Origin: Bacillota bacterium
GTDB lineage: Bacteria > Bacillota > Clostridia > Christensenellales > Aristaeellaceae
DNA length: 64,000 nt
Assembly (NCBI GenBank): GCA_023398575.1
Contig: JAEWSC010000063.1
Coordinates: forward strand, 8,168 to 72,167
Reading direction: 5' to 3'
In this document: piece after piece, positions 15,008 through 24,500 of the stretch
Layout: each line of letters begins with the position of its first letter
Numbering within the stretch: position 1 is the first letter of the stretch
Notes under the pieces: model-generated
Databases searched by the model: none
What the model was told of the DNA's origin: nothing
Seen by the model: only the letters and a program-made list of their open reading frames with translations
Made by a program: the position numbers and the translations under genes

Positions 15008-16816
15008 CTATACCGCGGCGCCGCTGAGCAATACCTGATGAATCATGATTTCAACAATATGAGGATCGAACTGGGTACCGGCGCTGCGCTTCAGTTCCTC
15101 AATGGCTTCTACCAAACTCATTCCTTGGCGGTATGTGCGGTCTTTCGTCATGGCGTCGTAGGAATCGGCGACATTAACGATTCGTGCCTCCAGCGGAATG
15201 GCTTCGCCGCATAGACCCTTGGGATAGCCCGTGCCATCCCACCTTTCATGATGACATAACACAAACCCGGCCAACTCAGAAAACTCGCTGGCGGAGGTCA
15301 ATATGCGCCAGCCGACCTCCGGATGCTTTCTCATTTCCACCCATTCATGATCGTCAAGCTTGGCCGGCTTGTTGAGTATCTTTTCATCAATGCCGATCTT
15401 GCCGATGTCGTGGACCAGGCCAAACATGCGGATTCGGTTGATTTCGTGATCTTTTAGGCCCAACTCCGCCGCAATGGCGGCGCTCAATACGCTGACCCGT
15501 CTGGAGTGCAGCATTTCACGGCTGCTCTTTTCAAACAGGGCATTCATAATGACATCCACCGTTTTGTTACGCATACTGGAGCTTTCGTAGATTTTGTGAC
15601 GGTACATATTGTTTTCGGCCTCGGCCAGCGTATCCTTCAAGGAGTGCGAACAATCCTGCATGGTGGCAAAGCCCAGAGAAATGGACAGCACAGCCTTTCC
15701 GGAGGAAACGGCCTGCAACCGGCTTTGTATGCGTGTGACCACCATCTCGGCCTCCCGCTCTCCCGCACCGGGCAGTATGGCGGCAAATTCGTCACCGCCT
15801 ATTCTGGCCACGATGTCGCCGGCCCTCAGTTCCCGGCTTAAAGTTTCTCCGGCCTTGATGAGCAGCCTGTCGCCTTCTGTATGCCCGAAGGAATCGTTAA
15901 TGAGTTTTAAGCCGTTTACATCGCTCATGATAATAGAGAGTGGCAGCGATCCTTTGCTGCTTAAGCGAGACAGTTCTTCTTCGAAAAAGCGCCTGTTATA
16001 CAATCCGGTCAATTGATCGTGATAGCTGATGTACAGAAGCTTATTTTCATATTCCTTTCGCTTGGTAATATCGCTGACAATGAATTGAATCGCTTCTGTG
16101 TTGTTATAGGTAAGGCGGGAAGCCGTTATTTCTACATGAACAGTGGTACCGTCCATTGCCAGCAAAATGTCTTCCACTGGGGGAAGCTCTTTTGCCACCC
16201 GCAGCTGTTCGCAAAATTGGCGGCAGCCCGGACCATCGGTATGAATAGCTGTACATAAATCCTTGCCCAACAAAAGGGAAGCATCCTTCGCCTTTAAAAG
16301 TCTTTGCATGGCTGGATTTACGTATACGATCTCCCCTTGTACATGCACCACCACGCCTACCGGCGCCAGTTCCAGTATACTGCGGTAGCGCTCCTCGCTG
16401 TCTTGAAGGGCGTGAAGGGCCAGCTTCTTTTCCTGCCTTAAGGACCGCTGATCCAGGCTGCTCAATATGGCTTGACCCAAGCGCTTGAGATGTTCCTTGA
16501 TCACATAATCCCAGGCGCCGTTCTTCATGCATTCCACAGCCGTATCCTCGTTCATGGACCCGGTGATAACGATAAAGGGTATCTCCGGTGCATGGGTTTG
16601 CGCCAGGCGCAGCGCTGACATTCCGTCAAAGCTGGGCAGCCTGTAATCGGATAGGATGAGATCGGGCTCAAAGTTTTTCAGCGCGTCAAGATAACTCTCC
16701 CGTGTTTCCACACGCAAAAAGATACTGTTTGGTAAAACCTTACGTGCTTCACGCTCAATCAGATCCGCGTCAGTGGATAAATCTTCAATCATAAGAACGC
16801 GCAATGCTTCAGCCAA
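15008..16816 (-). CDS. Response regulator with REC-PAS-GGDEF-HD-GYP domains
   Basis: A 602-residue cyclic-di-GMP protein with both synthesis and breakdown domains. A receiver domain (about 1-125, phosphoacceptor in LILSDYRLPSFDG) is followed by a PAS domain (about 140-260) and a GGDEF domain (about 270-430). The GGDEF site is intact in ARIGGDEFAAI, with an RAGD inhibitory site five residues before it. The HD-GYP domain (about 430-600) has intact GLVHDIGKIG and DGTGYPKG. All catalytic motifs look active, so the receiver may switch between the two activities. It is the last gene of the minus-strand operon with the histidine kinase and CheY-like regulator. Confidence 0.93.
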   Translation of the reverse strand: MAEALRVLMIEDLSTDADLIEREARKVLPNSIFLRVETRESYLDALKNFEPDLILSDYRLPSFDGMSALRLAQTHAPEIPFIVITGSMNEDTAVECMKNGAWDYVIKEHLKRLGQAILSSLDQRSLRQEKKLALHALQDSEERYRSILELAPVGVVVHVQGEIVYVNPAMQRLLKAKDASLLLGKDLCTAIHTDGPGCRQFCEQLRVAKELPPVEDILLAMDGTTVHVEITASRLTYNNTEAIQFIVSDITKRKEYENKLLYISYHDQLTGLYNRRFFEEELSRLSSKGSLPLSIIMSDVNGLKLINDSFGHTEGDRLLIKAGETLSRELRAGDIVARIGGDEFAAILPGAGEREAEMVVTRIQSRLQAVSSGKAVLSISLGFATMQDCSHSLKDTLAEAENNMYRHKIYESSSMRNKTVDVIMNALFEKSSREMLHSRRVSVLSAAIAAELGLKDHEINRIRMFGLVHDIGKIGIDEKILNKPAKLDDHEWVEMRKHPEVGWRILTSASEFSELAGFVLCHHERWDGTGYPKGLCGEAIPLEARIVNVADSYDAMTKDRTYRQGMSLVEAIEELKRSAGTQFDPHIVEIMIHQVLLSGAAV

Positions 16817-16858
16817 GATGGATCACCTGCCTTTGGCCCAAGAGATGAAGGGCTGTTT

Positions 16859-17302
16859 CTAAAAGGGACGTTTATTGACCAGCAGCCAATAAAAACCTAG
16901 GTTCTTCATCAAATCGATGAAGGCCTCGAAGCCCACGGGCTTTACGACATAGCTGTTGGCACCCAGCTCGTAGGCTGTTTTGATATCAGGGTCTTCCTGG
17001 GAGGAGGTGACGATGACTACCGGCATTCTTTTGGTTCGATCATCGGATTTGATGGCCTTCAAAACCTCCAAGCCGTTGACCTTGGGCAGCTTTAAGTCCA
17101 GCAGGATGACCTTGGTGGAGACATCGAAATGTCTGCCCGCATACTCACCCCGGCAAAAAATAAAGTCAAGCGCTGCGGCTCCATCCTCTGCCACATGAAT
17201 GCTGCTGGCAATATTGTGCTTTTTAATGGCACGAAGCGTCAGTTCCACATCCTGCGGATTGTCCTCCACCAACAGAATATCGACAGGTTCAAACCGGTTC
17301 AT
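16859..17302 (-). CDS. CheY-like response regulator, Rcp1 type
   Basis: A single receiver domain of 147 residues. Acidic pocket VEDNPQD, phosphoacceptor aspartate in VILLDLKLPKVNG near residue 66, threonine/serine in VIVTSSQ and lysine in VVKPVG are all present. The spacing between the acidic pocket and the phosphoacceptor is long, as in Rcp1-type regulators that partner phytochrome-like kinases. It overlaps the end of the kinase gene by 14 bases, so it is very likely its cognate output, perhaps a phosphate shuttle to the GGDEF/HD-GYP protein downstream. The final codons and stop coincide with a 15-base sequence also found at 33954-33968. Confidence 0.9.
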   Translation of the reverse strand: MNRFEPVDILLVEDNPQDVELTLRAIKKHNIASSIHVAEDGAAALDFIFCRGEYAGRHFDVSTKVILLDLKLPKVNGLEVLKAIKSDDRTKRMPVVIVTSSQEDPDIKTAYELGANSYVVKPVGFEAFIDLMKNLGFYWLLVNKRPF

Positions 17303-20300
17303 GGTTCTCCTCCTTTTTCAAAGCAAAATAAAAGGTCGCACCTTGATTCGGTATGCCTTCTGCCCATACGCGGCCGCCATGACGCTGGATAATGCGCTGA
17401 ACAATGGCCAAACCCACGCCTGTGCCCTCGAACTCCTTGGTGCTGTGCAGCCGCTGGAAAACGCCAAAGAGCTTGCCGGCATACTGCTGGTCAAAGCCAG
17501 CACCATGGTCTCGGATATAGTAAACAACTTCATCGGGCTTGTCCTCAAAGCCGACGTCGATTACTGTTTTCTCTTTCTTGGAGGAAAATTTTATGGCGTT
17601 GCCTAATAGGTTTATCAATACCTGGCGCATAAGCGTCGGGTCTGCTGGAGCACAGGGAAGGGGCGCGATGGAGATGTCAATCGCGGCCCGCATGACATCG
17701 GTCGTCAGTTCGTGGTAGATGGCATGTACAAGGCTTGCGATATCCACTGGCACAAAACTCATTTCGGTTCGTCCGACCCGGCTTAAGGACAACAGATCGT
17801 CAATCAATCTGCCCATATGTCTGGCGCTGCCGCTGATCACATTCATGATTCGCCGGCCTTCGTCATCCAAAATGGTGCTATAGTCCTCCAAGAGAATCTG
17901 CACATAACCGTCTACCGCCCGAAGCGGTGCCCGCAGATCGTGAGATACGGAGTAGGAAAAAGCCTCCAGCTCCTTGTTGGCTGCCTCATATTGGGCGGTC
18001 CGCTCCTGCACACGCTTTTCCAGATCGGCGGCATGAGCATCCAGCTCCTTGCGCAGGCGTCTTTGCTCAATGGCCAGCGCTACCTGGGACGCAACCTCCT
18101 GGGCAATTGCTTTTTCTTCCACAGCAAAAATTTTGGGCGTATCCCAACCCAAATTCAAGGTGCCAATCAGCTTGTTGTCCGCCAGCAGGGGGACTTGAAT
18201 ATACGAGCAGACGCCTTCTTCCTTTAGTATATCGGCAGCGTATGCCGACATGGAAATCTGCCACGCATCCTCTGCGATGTCCATTTTACCTTTTAGCAAA
18301 TGCTCCAGGTTGCCGAATGCTTTTATAGCAGGCTCATCCTCCAGCATAATTTCTGGGGTGCCGTTCTCTGTGCGGGCCAGGTATCTTGCTTGCTTGCCAT
18401 CTGGTGAGAGCATGGTAATGCTGGCCTGCCTGGTGTGTAAAAGACTCTGCAAATGTGCAAGCGCTTTGGCGGCAATTTCTCCGGGCGTATCTGTGCCCAT
18501 CAAAATCGCCTGGTCGATTTGATGCAGCGCTTCTAAACGCAAAGTGTTTTTTTGCAGCGCACGCTCGCTTAGTATATGCCCAGTGACATCCATCACGGTG
18601 GAGATTTCTAGCATGCTATCCGGTGCGTGGGTGTTATAAGCGGAGATATACCGGTCTTCCTGACCCTTGCGCGAAATCGGAATGTTCTCCCACTTTAAAC
18701 GGGCAGGATCGCCGCTTTGAATATCACCAAGCACACGTGCTTGCATCTCCTGCCGGAAAACGGGGTCTTCATAAACGGCATCCCAAAAGGCATCCGGCTG
18801 CATCAGCGCTTCTTTCGTGGTGCGATAATACTGCGGAAAGCGGTCATTCATATAGGAGAAGGAAACATTTGGGGAAACAGAATTCACGGCGATGCCGATG
18901 GGCAAATTGTCCATTACCGCCCGGCTAAAAGCCTCCTTGGCCACCAGCGCCTGCTCCATCTCCCGGCGTTTTGTAATATCCTGAATCTGCGAGATCAAAT
19001 AGATGGGCTTTCCGCCGTCATCTTTCACAACGGCAGTGGAGACACTGACCCAGAAAGGCTGCCCATCGGAGCGGAGATACCGTTTTTCAAGCGTATAGCT
19101 TTGAGAACCGTCTTTTAGCATATCAACGACTGCATTTTGACAGCGGTCGCAATCCTCGGGATGTGTAACGTCGTTAAAGTGCTTGCCGATCAAATACGCC
19201 TTTCCACTTTTGAACATATCGCACAAGGCTTGGTTGACGCTTAAAAAGTATCCCCTTACGTCAAGCAGGCATATGCCAGTAGCGGAGCATTCAAAGGCCA
19301 CCCGAAACCGCTCTGTGCTTTCCCAAAGCTGCTGCTCGGCAACTTTTCGCTCGGTTATGTTGCGTACAAATACCAGCGCCCCACGCTTGCCCTCATATGC
19401 GATGGGTTCGCCTTTGGTTTCGACCCACACTTCACTGCCATCCATCCGCAAAAAGCGCTGCTCGTATAGGTTGTTGACTGGTATCTGCTGGCTGTTAAGC
19501 TTTTGTATCCGCTGTCCAGCCATTTCCCTGTAATCGGGATGAATGCGGTCCAGGATTTTTGTGCCCAGCAATTCTTGGGGCTTTTCTATGCCAAACAACC
19601 GGCATGCGGCCGGATTGATATAGGCAAAGCAATGATTTGTCTGTATAAAAATGGGGTCTGGCGCCCCTTCTACCATACGCTTGAATTTTTCTTCTGCCTG
19701 AAGCCGCTCTGTAATGTCACGAACCATGCCCAGAAATAGTTTTTCACCCTGCCACATGGTGCAGCCAAAGTGGATTTCTACTGGGAATATAGTGCCATCC
19801 TTACGCTTTTGTCGTCCGTACAATGTAAAGTCTGCATCTGGTTCGATTTGCGCCCATTGCGCCTGTGCACTTTCCAAATCAAAGTCCTGCTCGACATCTG
19901 TGACCGACATGCACAACAGCTCTTCGCGGCTGTAACCTAAGCTACGGCATGCCTGTTGGTTGACCTCCACAAAACGGCCGTTGAAGTCATGCACAAAAAA
20001 GGCATCCGCGGCATGCTCTGCCAGGGCATGGTATCTAAGCTCCTTTTCTGTCTTTTCCTGGCGCGCTTCGATCAAATCAACAATGCTGCGCAAATGCAAG
20101 GCGAAGACAGCCGAATCGGCGATGCCTGCATGCTTTTGAACACGTATCTCATAGGTATCCCATTTGCCATTGAACCGTTTTATGCGACTGCTTGTAAAAA
20201 AGCCTTGTTCACCACTTGACGCCAAGGAAAACAACCGTCGCTTAAAGACGGCGGCGCCTTTTTCCGGTAGCAGCTCGGCAAAGGAACATAGGGGGGAGAT

Positions 20301-20468
20301 GTGCCCAACTGCGGAAAAAGTGTTAAAATAGGCACTGTTTGCATACAAAACAGCGCACTCTGCGTTTACGATTAAAACAGGGTCTGAAAGTCCGTTCATA
20401 ACATCAAGAAACAATTGACTCTCTAGCGGGGTAGAAAAAGGCTCTGCTGCTTTTGTATCGTTTTTCAT
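17289..20468 (-). CDS. Multi-PAS, GAF hybrid sensor histidine kinase
   Basis: A 1059-residue cytoplasmic sensor kinase with no membrane segment. Four or five PAS domains run from about 15 to 640 (repeated endings such as VRDITERLQAEEKF, VRNITERKVAEQQ, IQDITKRREMEQ), then a GAF domain (about 660-820), a short coiled coil, HisKA with the phosphoacceptor in SYSVSHDLRAPLRAVDG near 850, and HATPase with NLLGNAIKFSS, DHGAGFD and GTGVGLAIV. The HisKA resembles bacteriophytochrome kinases, but no PHY domain or chromophore cysteine is evident. It heads the operon with the two response regulators. Ligands of the PAS and GAF domains are unknown; haem, flavin or redox sensing are possible. Confidence 0.92.
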   Translation of the reverse strand: MKNDTKAAEPFSTPLESQLFLDVMNGLSDPVLIVNAECAVLYANSAYFNTFSAVGHISPLCSFAELLPEKGAAVFKRRLFSLASSGEQGFFTSSRIKRFNGKWDTYEIRVQKHAGIADSAVFALHLRSIVDLIEARQEKTEKELRYHALAEHAADAFFVHDFNGRFVEVNQQACRSLGYSREELLCMSVTDVEQDFDLESAQAQWAQIEPDADFTLYGRQKRKDGTIFPVEIHFGCTMWQGEKLFLGMVRDITERLQAEEKFKRMVEGAPDPIFIQTNHCFAYINPAACRLFGIEKPQELLGTKILDRIHPDYREMAGQRIQKLNSQQIPVNNLYEQRFLRMDGSEVWVETKGEPIAYEGKRGALVFVRNITERKVAEQQLWESTERFRVAFECSATGICLLDVRGYFLSVNQALCDMFKSGKAYLIGKHFNDVTHPEDCDRCQNAVVDMLKDGSQSYTLEKRYLRSDGQPFWVSVSTAVVKDDGGKPIYLISQIQDITKRREMEQALVAKEAFSRAVMDNLPIGIAVNSVSPNVSFSYMNDRFPQYYRTTKEALMQPDAFWDAVYEDPVFRQEMQARVLGDIQSGDPARLKWENIPISRKGQEDRYISAYNTHAPDSMLEISTVMDVTGHILSERALQKNTLRLEALHQIDQAILMGTDTPGEIAAKALAHLQSLLHTRQASITMLSPDGKQARYLARTENGTPEIMLEDEPAIKAFGNLEHLLKGKMDIAEDAWQISMSAYAADILKEEGVCSYIQVPLLADNKLIGTLNLGWDTPKIFAVEEKAIAQEVASQVALAIEQRRLRKELDAHAADLEKRVQERTAQYEAANKELEAFSYSVSHDLRAPLRAVDGYVQILLEDYSTILDDEGRRIMNVISGSARHMGRLIDDLLSLSRVGRTEMSFVPVDIASLVHAIYHELTTDVMRAAIDISIAPLPCAPADPTLMRQVLINLLGNAIKFSSKKEKTVIDVGFEDKPDEVVYYIRDHGAGFDQQYAGKLFGVFQRLHSTKEFEGTGVGLAIVQRIIQRHGGRVWAEGIPNQGATFYFALKKEENHEPV

Positions 20469-20562
20469 TTTCTGCCTCCGGATGCAAGAGGGCTGTATAA
20501 AGGTAGGATAAGATCAACTGAATTGTGAATAAACGACTGAACGCACTTATATTACCAATCAG

Positions 20563-20591
20563 AGTATAACACAAAACGACATTATACACAA
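20563..20591 (-). promoter_or_regulatory. Sigma-A promoter of the histidine kinase operon
   Basis: Minus strand: TTGTGT (20586-20591), 17-base spacer, TATACT (20563-20568), about 95 bases before the kinase ATG. Confidence 0.55.
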
Positions 20592-20623
20592 CATTTCACA
20601 TACAAACGACACTGTATAGCAAA

Positions 20624-20657
20624 ACCGCCGTGCAGGTAAAATGGCCTGCGCGGCGGT
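20624..20657 (-). terminator. Terminator of the small 57-residue gene
   Basis: Minus strand hairpin ACCGCCGCGCAGG/CCTGCACGGCGGT with one mismatch, followed by TTTTGC, 42 bases after the stop at 20699. Confidence 0.7.
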
Positions 20658-20698
20658 GAATTGATGCCGGCTGGATGGCATATGCCTGCCTGCTTGCG

Positions 20699-20872
20699 TC
20701 AGTCGTCTCCCTGGGTCAAATTGTTGGCATACGTTCTCAAGCTGGCAAAGGAATTGATATTGTCCGCCCGCTGGCGGATGGCTTCCTGCACATAGGCGGG
20801 CAGGGCGGTAAAATAGGCGCTGGCTTCCTTGCTGTCACCCAACAGCTCATTTAGACCTGAATACTTGCGCAT
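20699..20872 (-). CDS. Small conserved-looking protein of 57 residues
   Basis: A short acidic-to-neutral protein, MRKYSGLNELLGDSKEASAY at its start, ending in SLRTYANNLTQGDD. It has a central AYVQEAIRQRADNINSF that should form one amphipathic helix. I recall similar small proteins in clostridial genomes but cannot name a function. ATG 20872 is preceded by AAGGAGAG, and its own terminator follows at 20624-20657, which supports it as a real gene despite its size. No signal peptide or cysteine. Confidence 0.65.
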   Translation of the reverse strand: MRKYSGLNELLGDSKEASAYFTALPAYVQEAIRQRADNINSFASLRTYANNLTQGDD

Positions 20873-20974
20873 GGCATTCTCTCCTTCCTGTTTCCTTCCT
20901 TTATTTTCTGTATTTGCCTTCCTGTTATACGCCAAAGCTGAAAAGCATTGCACCGGATGATTCATTTGTTTATC

Positions 20975-21003
20975 TTGTCCTGAGCGTTTTGACTGCGTAT
21001 AAT
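20975..21003 (+). promoter_or_regulatory. Sigma-A promoter of the zinc-ribbon membrane protein gene
   Basis: TTGTCC (20975-20980), 17-base spacer, TATAAT (20998-21003), 28 bases before the ATG at 21031. Confidence 0.6.
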
Positions 21004-21030
21004 GGGATACGTGGGAAGGAGGCGGATGTA

Positions 21031-21738
21031 ATGCCTGTGATGGCATATTGCAAAAAGTGCAAACAGGAGGTGGAGCCCGCCTCGCTGTGTTCTCTGTGCG
21101 GTCAAAAGCTTCCGGCAGGCAGTTTGCGCATCAGCTGGATCTATACCTACTCCCCCGTGCGGGAGTTTTTAAGCTGGAACAGCATTTTGCGGGTCGGAAT
21201 ACCATCGCTTGTACTGCTTATGCTGATGGTGACTGGTGTGGAGCTTTCCCGCAAGGGCATGCTGGGCGTGCAGGTGTTGTTCGCCCAAGGCTTTGCCAGC
21301 CTTATGTTAACGCTTTTTATCCTCCTTTTCGCGGCAGCGTTCCTTTCACTGCTGGCAAGAGGGCGGGTGCACGCAAATTATGTATTGGATCAAAAGGGAA
21401 TCCATGTACGCTTGTGGCAGGATAAAACTACCCTGCTGCTGCGCATTTTGCACATCACACCCGGCAAGGAGGACCATACAGGCCCGATGGGGGAGGGGAT
21501 GCGCTTGCTGGAAGAAAAGCATTTGCCGTATGCCTTTATCAAGCGGGTGGGTGTTTGGCCCGACCGGGATAAAATATTGCTGTACAACCCACGCTTTTTT
21601 CAAACCCAGGCCATTCACTGCCTGCCGGATACATACGATGACTGTCTTCGCTTTTTGTATGAACAGGTAAAGAAGCGCCCTGGCGTAATGCAGCCGCCTC
21701 ACGCACCGCAAGAAACAGAAAAAATGCCACAACTGTAA
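21031..21738 (+). CDS. Zinc-ribbon membrane protein of unknown function
   Basis: A 235-residue protein. The N-terminus is a short zinc ribbon (CKKCKQEVEPASLCSLCGQ), followed by a soluble link and two strongly hydrophobic segments at about 55-75 (VGIPSLVLLMLMVTGV) and 90-115 (FASLMLTLFILLFAAAF). The cytoplasmic C-terminal half begins at YVLDQKGIHVRLWQDKTTLLL. This layout suggests a membrane sensor or assembly factor, but I do not recognise the family. ATG 21031 is chosen because GGAAGGAGGCGG (21014-21025) lies just before it; upstream in-frame sequence covers the promoter. Confidence 0.75.
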   Translation: MPVMAYCKKCKQEVEPASLCSLCGQKLPAGSLRISWIYTYSPVREFLSWNSILRVGIPSLVLLMLMVTGVELSRKGMLGVQVLFAQGFASLMLTLFILLFAAAFLSLLARGRVHANYVLDQKGIHVRLWQDKTTLLLRILHITPGKEDHTGPMGEGMRLLEEKHLPYAFIKRVGVWPDRDKILLYNPRFFQTQAIHCLPDTYDDCLRFLYEQVKKRPGVMQPPHAPQETEKMPQL

Positions 21739-21764
21739 ATATTACGCAATTATTAAGATTCTCC

Positions 21765-21793
21765 TTGACATTGGAACAAATGTGTCATAAAAT
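21765..21793 (+). promoter_or_regulatory. Sigma-A promoter of the peptidoglycan-binding protein gene
   Basis: TTGACA (21765-21770), 17-base spacer, TAAAAT (21788-21793), 38 bases before the chosen ATG. A near-consensus vegetative promoter. Confidence 0.75.
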
Positions 21794-21831
21794 GGGTAAG
21801 CCAACGCAATATCCAGGCTGGAGGTATGCCC

Positions 21832-24444
21832 ATGCACAGGACACAAAAAGGGACTTTTTTTAGGCAGAGGTGCGCATTATTTCTTGCTGTCCTGCTGCTC
21901 ATAAATATGTTTGCCAACATTGCCGGGGCCGCCACCTATCCGTATATGTCTGTGACCAATGACAAGGTGAATATGCGCCGCAGCGCCAATGGCGTGTCTG
22001 TTGTGCTGGAGCGGCTGGAGCAGGGCGAATCTGTCTCTGTGGTGGGCGAATCGGGCAGTTACTATAAAGTACTGTATAACGACCGCACCGGCTATATTCT
22101 CAAGCAGTACATTGGTGACAAGACTGCTACGCCTGCGCCGACGGCCACCAAAACAACTTCTGCATCCTCTGGTGTGAACGGTTTTCCCTACCAGACCACC
22201 ACGCGGGACAAGGTCAACCTGCGCAAGTCTGCTTCTACCGACTCCGTTGTGCTGGAACGGCTGGAAGCCGGCGCTGAACTGACGGTGGAAGGGGAAAAAG
22301 GCGACTATGTAAAGGTGCGCTACAACGGCACCAGCGGCTATGTGATGGCAGCATATGTGTATGTGAAAGCAATAGCCACCCCAGTCCCTTCGGTTGTGGA
22401 GGATATAAACAACAACTATACAACACTAATAAAAGGCAATTCCGGCAAGGCGGTTAAAGCGCTGCAGCAAGCGCTGATCGAGCTTTCGTTTTTGACGGGC
22501 GATGCAGATGGAAACTTTGGTAGCCAGACGGAAGCGGCGGTCAAGGCCTGTCAAAAAAAGAACGGGATGACGGAATCCGGCACTGCGGACGCCTCGCTGC
22601 AAACGCTTCTGTATGAGCAAAAGACGAAAAATGTCGATGGTAAGTCTGTGAAGGTGATGACACTCTCGCCCCTTGATGGCACGACCATGCGGGAAGGGAA
22701 TACAGGCGATGCAGTGGTTCTTTTGCAGGAACGCTTAAAAACGCTGGGGTACTATTCCGGCACCATCAACGGCGTATATACAAAGGATACCATCGCAGCG
22801 GTCAAGGCGTTTCAGACCATGAATGGCTTGACAAGTGATGGCCTGGCCGGCAGCACCACACAGAGCACACTCTTTGGCAGCAACGCGCTGCCGAAAAATG
22901 CGGTTCTGACGCCAACGCCAGCCCCCAATGCAACCGCTACTCCGCCAGGCACGACGGTGCGCCAGGGCGATCAGGGCGATGCCGCCAAGGCGGTGCAAAA
23001 GCGCCTGAAGGAACTGGGGTATTTAAAAGGTTCTGCAGACGGTAAATTTGGTGCGGCCAGTGCGGAAGCTTTGATTGCTTTTCAAAAGCGCCATGGACTG
23101 ACCCAGGATGGTGTAGCAGGGGCGAGCACCCAAAACCTTTTGTTTTCCAACCTGGCTCTGCCTGCGGCAGGCGAGGTGACGCCTGTTCCCACCACTACAC
23201 CCTTAACGGCAGAAAACGCCATCGTTATTCAAGTTGGCACCCGTGGCTCAGCTGTTTTGAGTCTGCAAAAGCGACTGACAGAGCTAGGCTATTACACTGC
23301 CAAAATGGACAGTGACTATAAAGCGGCAGATCGGGACGCTGTACGGGCATTTCAAAAGAACAATGGGCTAAAGGCTGACGGCGTTGCGGGGTATGAAACG
23401 CAAAAGGTGCTGTACAGCACAAGCGCCGTGCCTGGTGCCCTGCTTACGCCAACGCCAACTCCGGCCCCGACGCCGACAGCGGCATTGAGTACGCTGCGCC
23501 AGGGCGATAACAATAACCAGGTCAAGGCAATGCAGCAGCGCCTGATTCAGTTGGGTTATCTGACCGGCACCGCAGACGGTAATTATGGCAGCGGTACAGC
23601 AAACGCGGTCAAAGACTTTCAAAAGAGAAATGATCTGACGGCGGATGGTGTTGCCGGCTTTACAACCCTTAACAAGCTATACTCCACAACAGCGTCCGCT
23701 ATGCCCACCGCCACCCCGGCGCCTACGGCATCTATATTAAAGCAGGGCGACAAAAATGACGCGGTCCGGCTGATGCAGCAGTCACTGATTAACCTGGGTT
23801 ATTTGCGAGGCACGGCAGATGGTGTTTTCGGTGCCAACACCCTGCTGGCCCTCAAAGCCTTCCAAACCACCAATGGCCTGCCATCCGATGGCGTAGCCGG
23901 CCAGAAGACGCTGACCGCGCTTTCCAGCTCTACTGCCAAGCCCGCGCCAACAGTCCCCGGCTCTACCGCTACGCCCAAGCCTACCGCGCCGCCGGCTGAT
24001 GCGGCGCCGAAGGCCTCCCAAGTACGCTACGCCAACTGGTACACGGAAACGCGATCCCGCGCCAGGCAATATCCATATGCGACGGTATATGACTACAGCA
24101 CGGGCTTAAGCTGGAAGGTACATATGTTTAGTATAGGCGCACACGCCGATTGCGAGCCCCTGACAGCGGCGGATACCGCCACCATGGTCAAAGCCTTTGG
24201 TGGCAAGTATACCTGGACACCCAAGCCGGTATGGGTCATTTTCAGCGATGGCCGGGTGTACATGGCCTCCACTCATGACAATCCCCACGAGGTGCAGCAC
24301 ATTACCGACAACAATTTCCCAGGGCATTTGTGCATCCACTTCCCCAGAACCCAGGCAGAAGTCGCTGCAATCGGCCCCTACGCCACATCCCATCAGGCTG
24401 CTATAGATGCCGGGTGGAAGGTGACGCAGGCGATGATCAAATAG
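21832..24444 (+). CDS. Secreted cell-wall protein: two SH3, six peptidoglycan-binding repeats, C-terminal domain
   Basis: An 870-residue exported protein. A signal peptide (about 1-35, ending IAGAA) precedes two bacterial SH3 domains (about 38-95 and 120-175). Six PG_binding_1 repeats follow (each with an LQ-RL-LGY...DG-FG...AVKAFQ...DGVAG pattern, about 190-710), separated by Thr/Pro linkers. The roughly 150-residue C-terminal domain contains AHADCEPL, HDNPHEVQHI and NFPGHLCIHFPRT; the last recalls the SHGC active-site motif of L,D-transpeptidases, but the fold is not proven. ATG 21832 is preferred to 21826 because GGAGG ends one base before the latter. A cell-wall-binding hydrolase or modifying enzyme is likely. 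Confidence 0.85.
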   Translation: MHRTQKGTFFRQRCALFLAVLLLINMFANIAGAATYPYMSVTNDKVNMRRSANGVSVVLERLEQGESVSVVGESGSYYKVLYNDRTGYILKQYIGDKTATPAPTATKTTSASSGVNGFPYQTTTRDKVNLRKSASTDSVVLERLEAGAELTVEGEKGDYVKVRYNGTSGYVMAAYVYVKAIATPVPSVVEDINNNYTTLIKGNSGKAVKALQQALIELSFLTGDADGNFGSQTEAAVKACQKKNGMTESGTADASLQTLLYEQKTKNVDGKSVKVMTLSPLDGTTMREGNTGDAVVLLQERLKTLGYYSGTINGVYTKDTIAAVKAFQTMNGLTSDGLAGSTTQSTLFGSNALPKNAVLTPTPAPNATATPPGTTVRQGDQGDAAKAVQKRLKELGYLKGSADGKFGAASAEALIAFQKRHGLTQDGVAGASTQNLLFSNLALPAAGEVTPVPTTTPLTAENAIVIQVGTRGSAVLSLQKRLTELGYYTAKMDSDYKAADRDAVRAFQKNNGLKADGVAGYETQKVLYSTSAVPGALLTPTPTPAPTPTAALSTLRQGDNNNQVKAMQQRLIQLGYLTGTADGNYGSGTANAVKDFQKRNDLTADGVAGFTTLNKLYSTTASAMPTATPAPTASILKQGDKNDAVRLMQQSLINLGYLRGTADGVFGANTLLALKAFQTTNGLPSDGVAGQKTLTALSSSTAKPAPTVPGSTATPKPTAPPADAAPKASQVRYANWYTETRSRARQYPYATVYDYSTGLSWKVHMFSIGAHADCEPLTAADTATMVKAFGGKYTWTPKPVWVIFSDGRVYMASTHDNPHEVQHITDNNFPGHLCIHFPRTQAEVAAIGPYATSHQAAIDAGWKVTQAMIK

Positions 24445-24466
24445 AAAACGAACGCACATAGAATAG

Positions 24467-24500
24467 CAGCCTGCGCCGATGTATGGTGCAGGCTGTTTTT
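24467..24500 (+). terminator. Rho-independent terminator after the peptidoglycan-binding gene
   Basis: CAGCCTGC/GCAGGCTG stem followed directly by TTTTT, 23 bases after the stop. Confidence 0.85.

Noticed and set aside
22430..23950. DNA-level tandem repeat or phage tail/endolysin gene
   Set aside because: The repeats are six diverged peptidoglycan-binding domains in one reading frame with a signal peptide; no phage genes are near.
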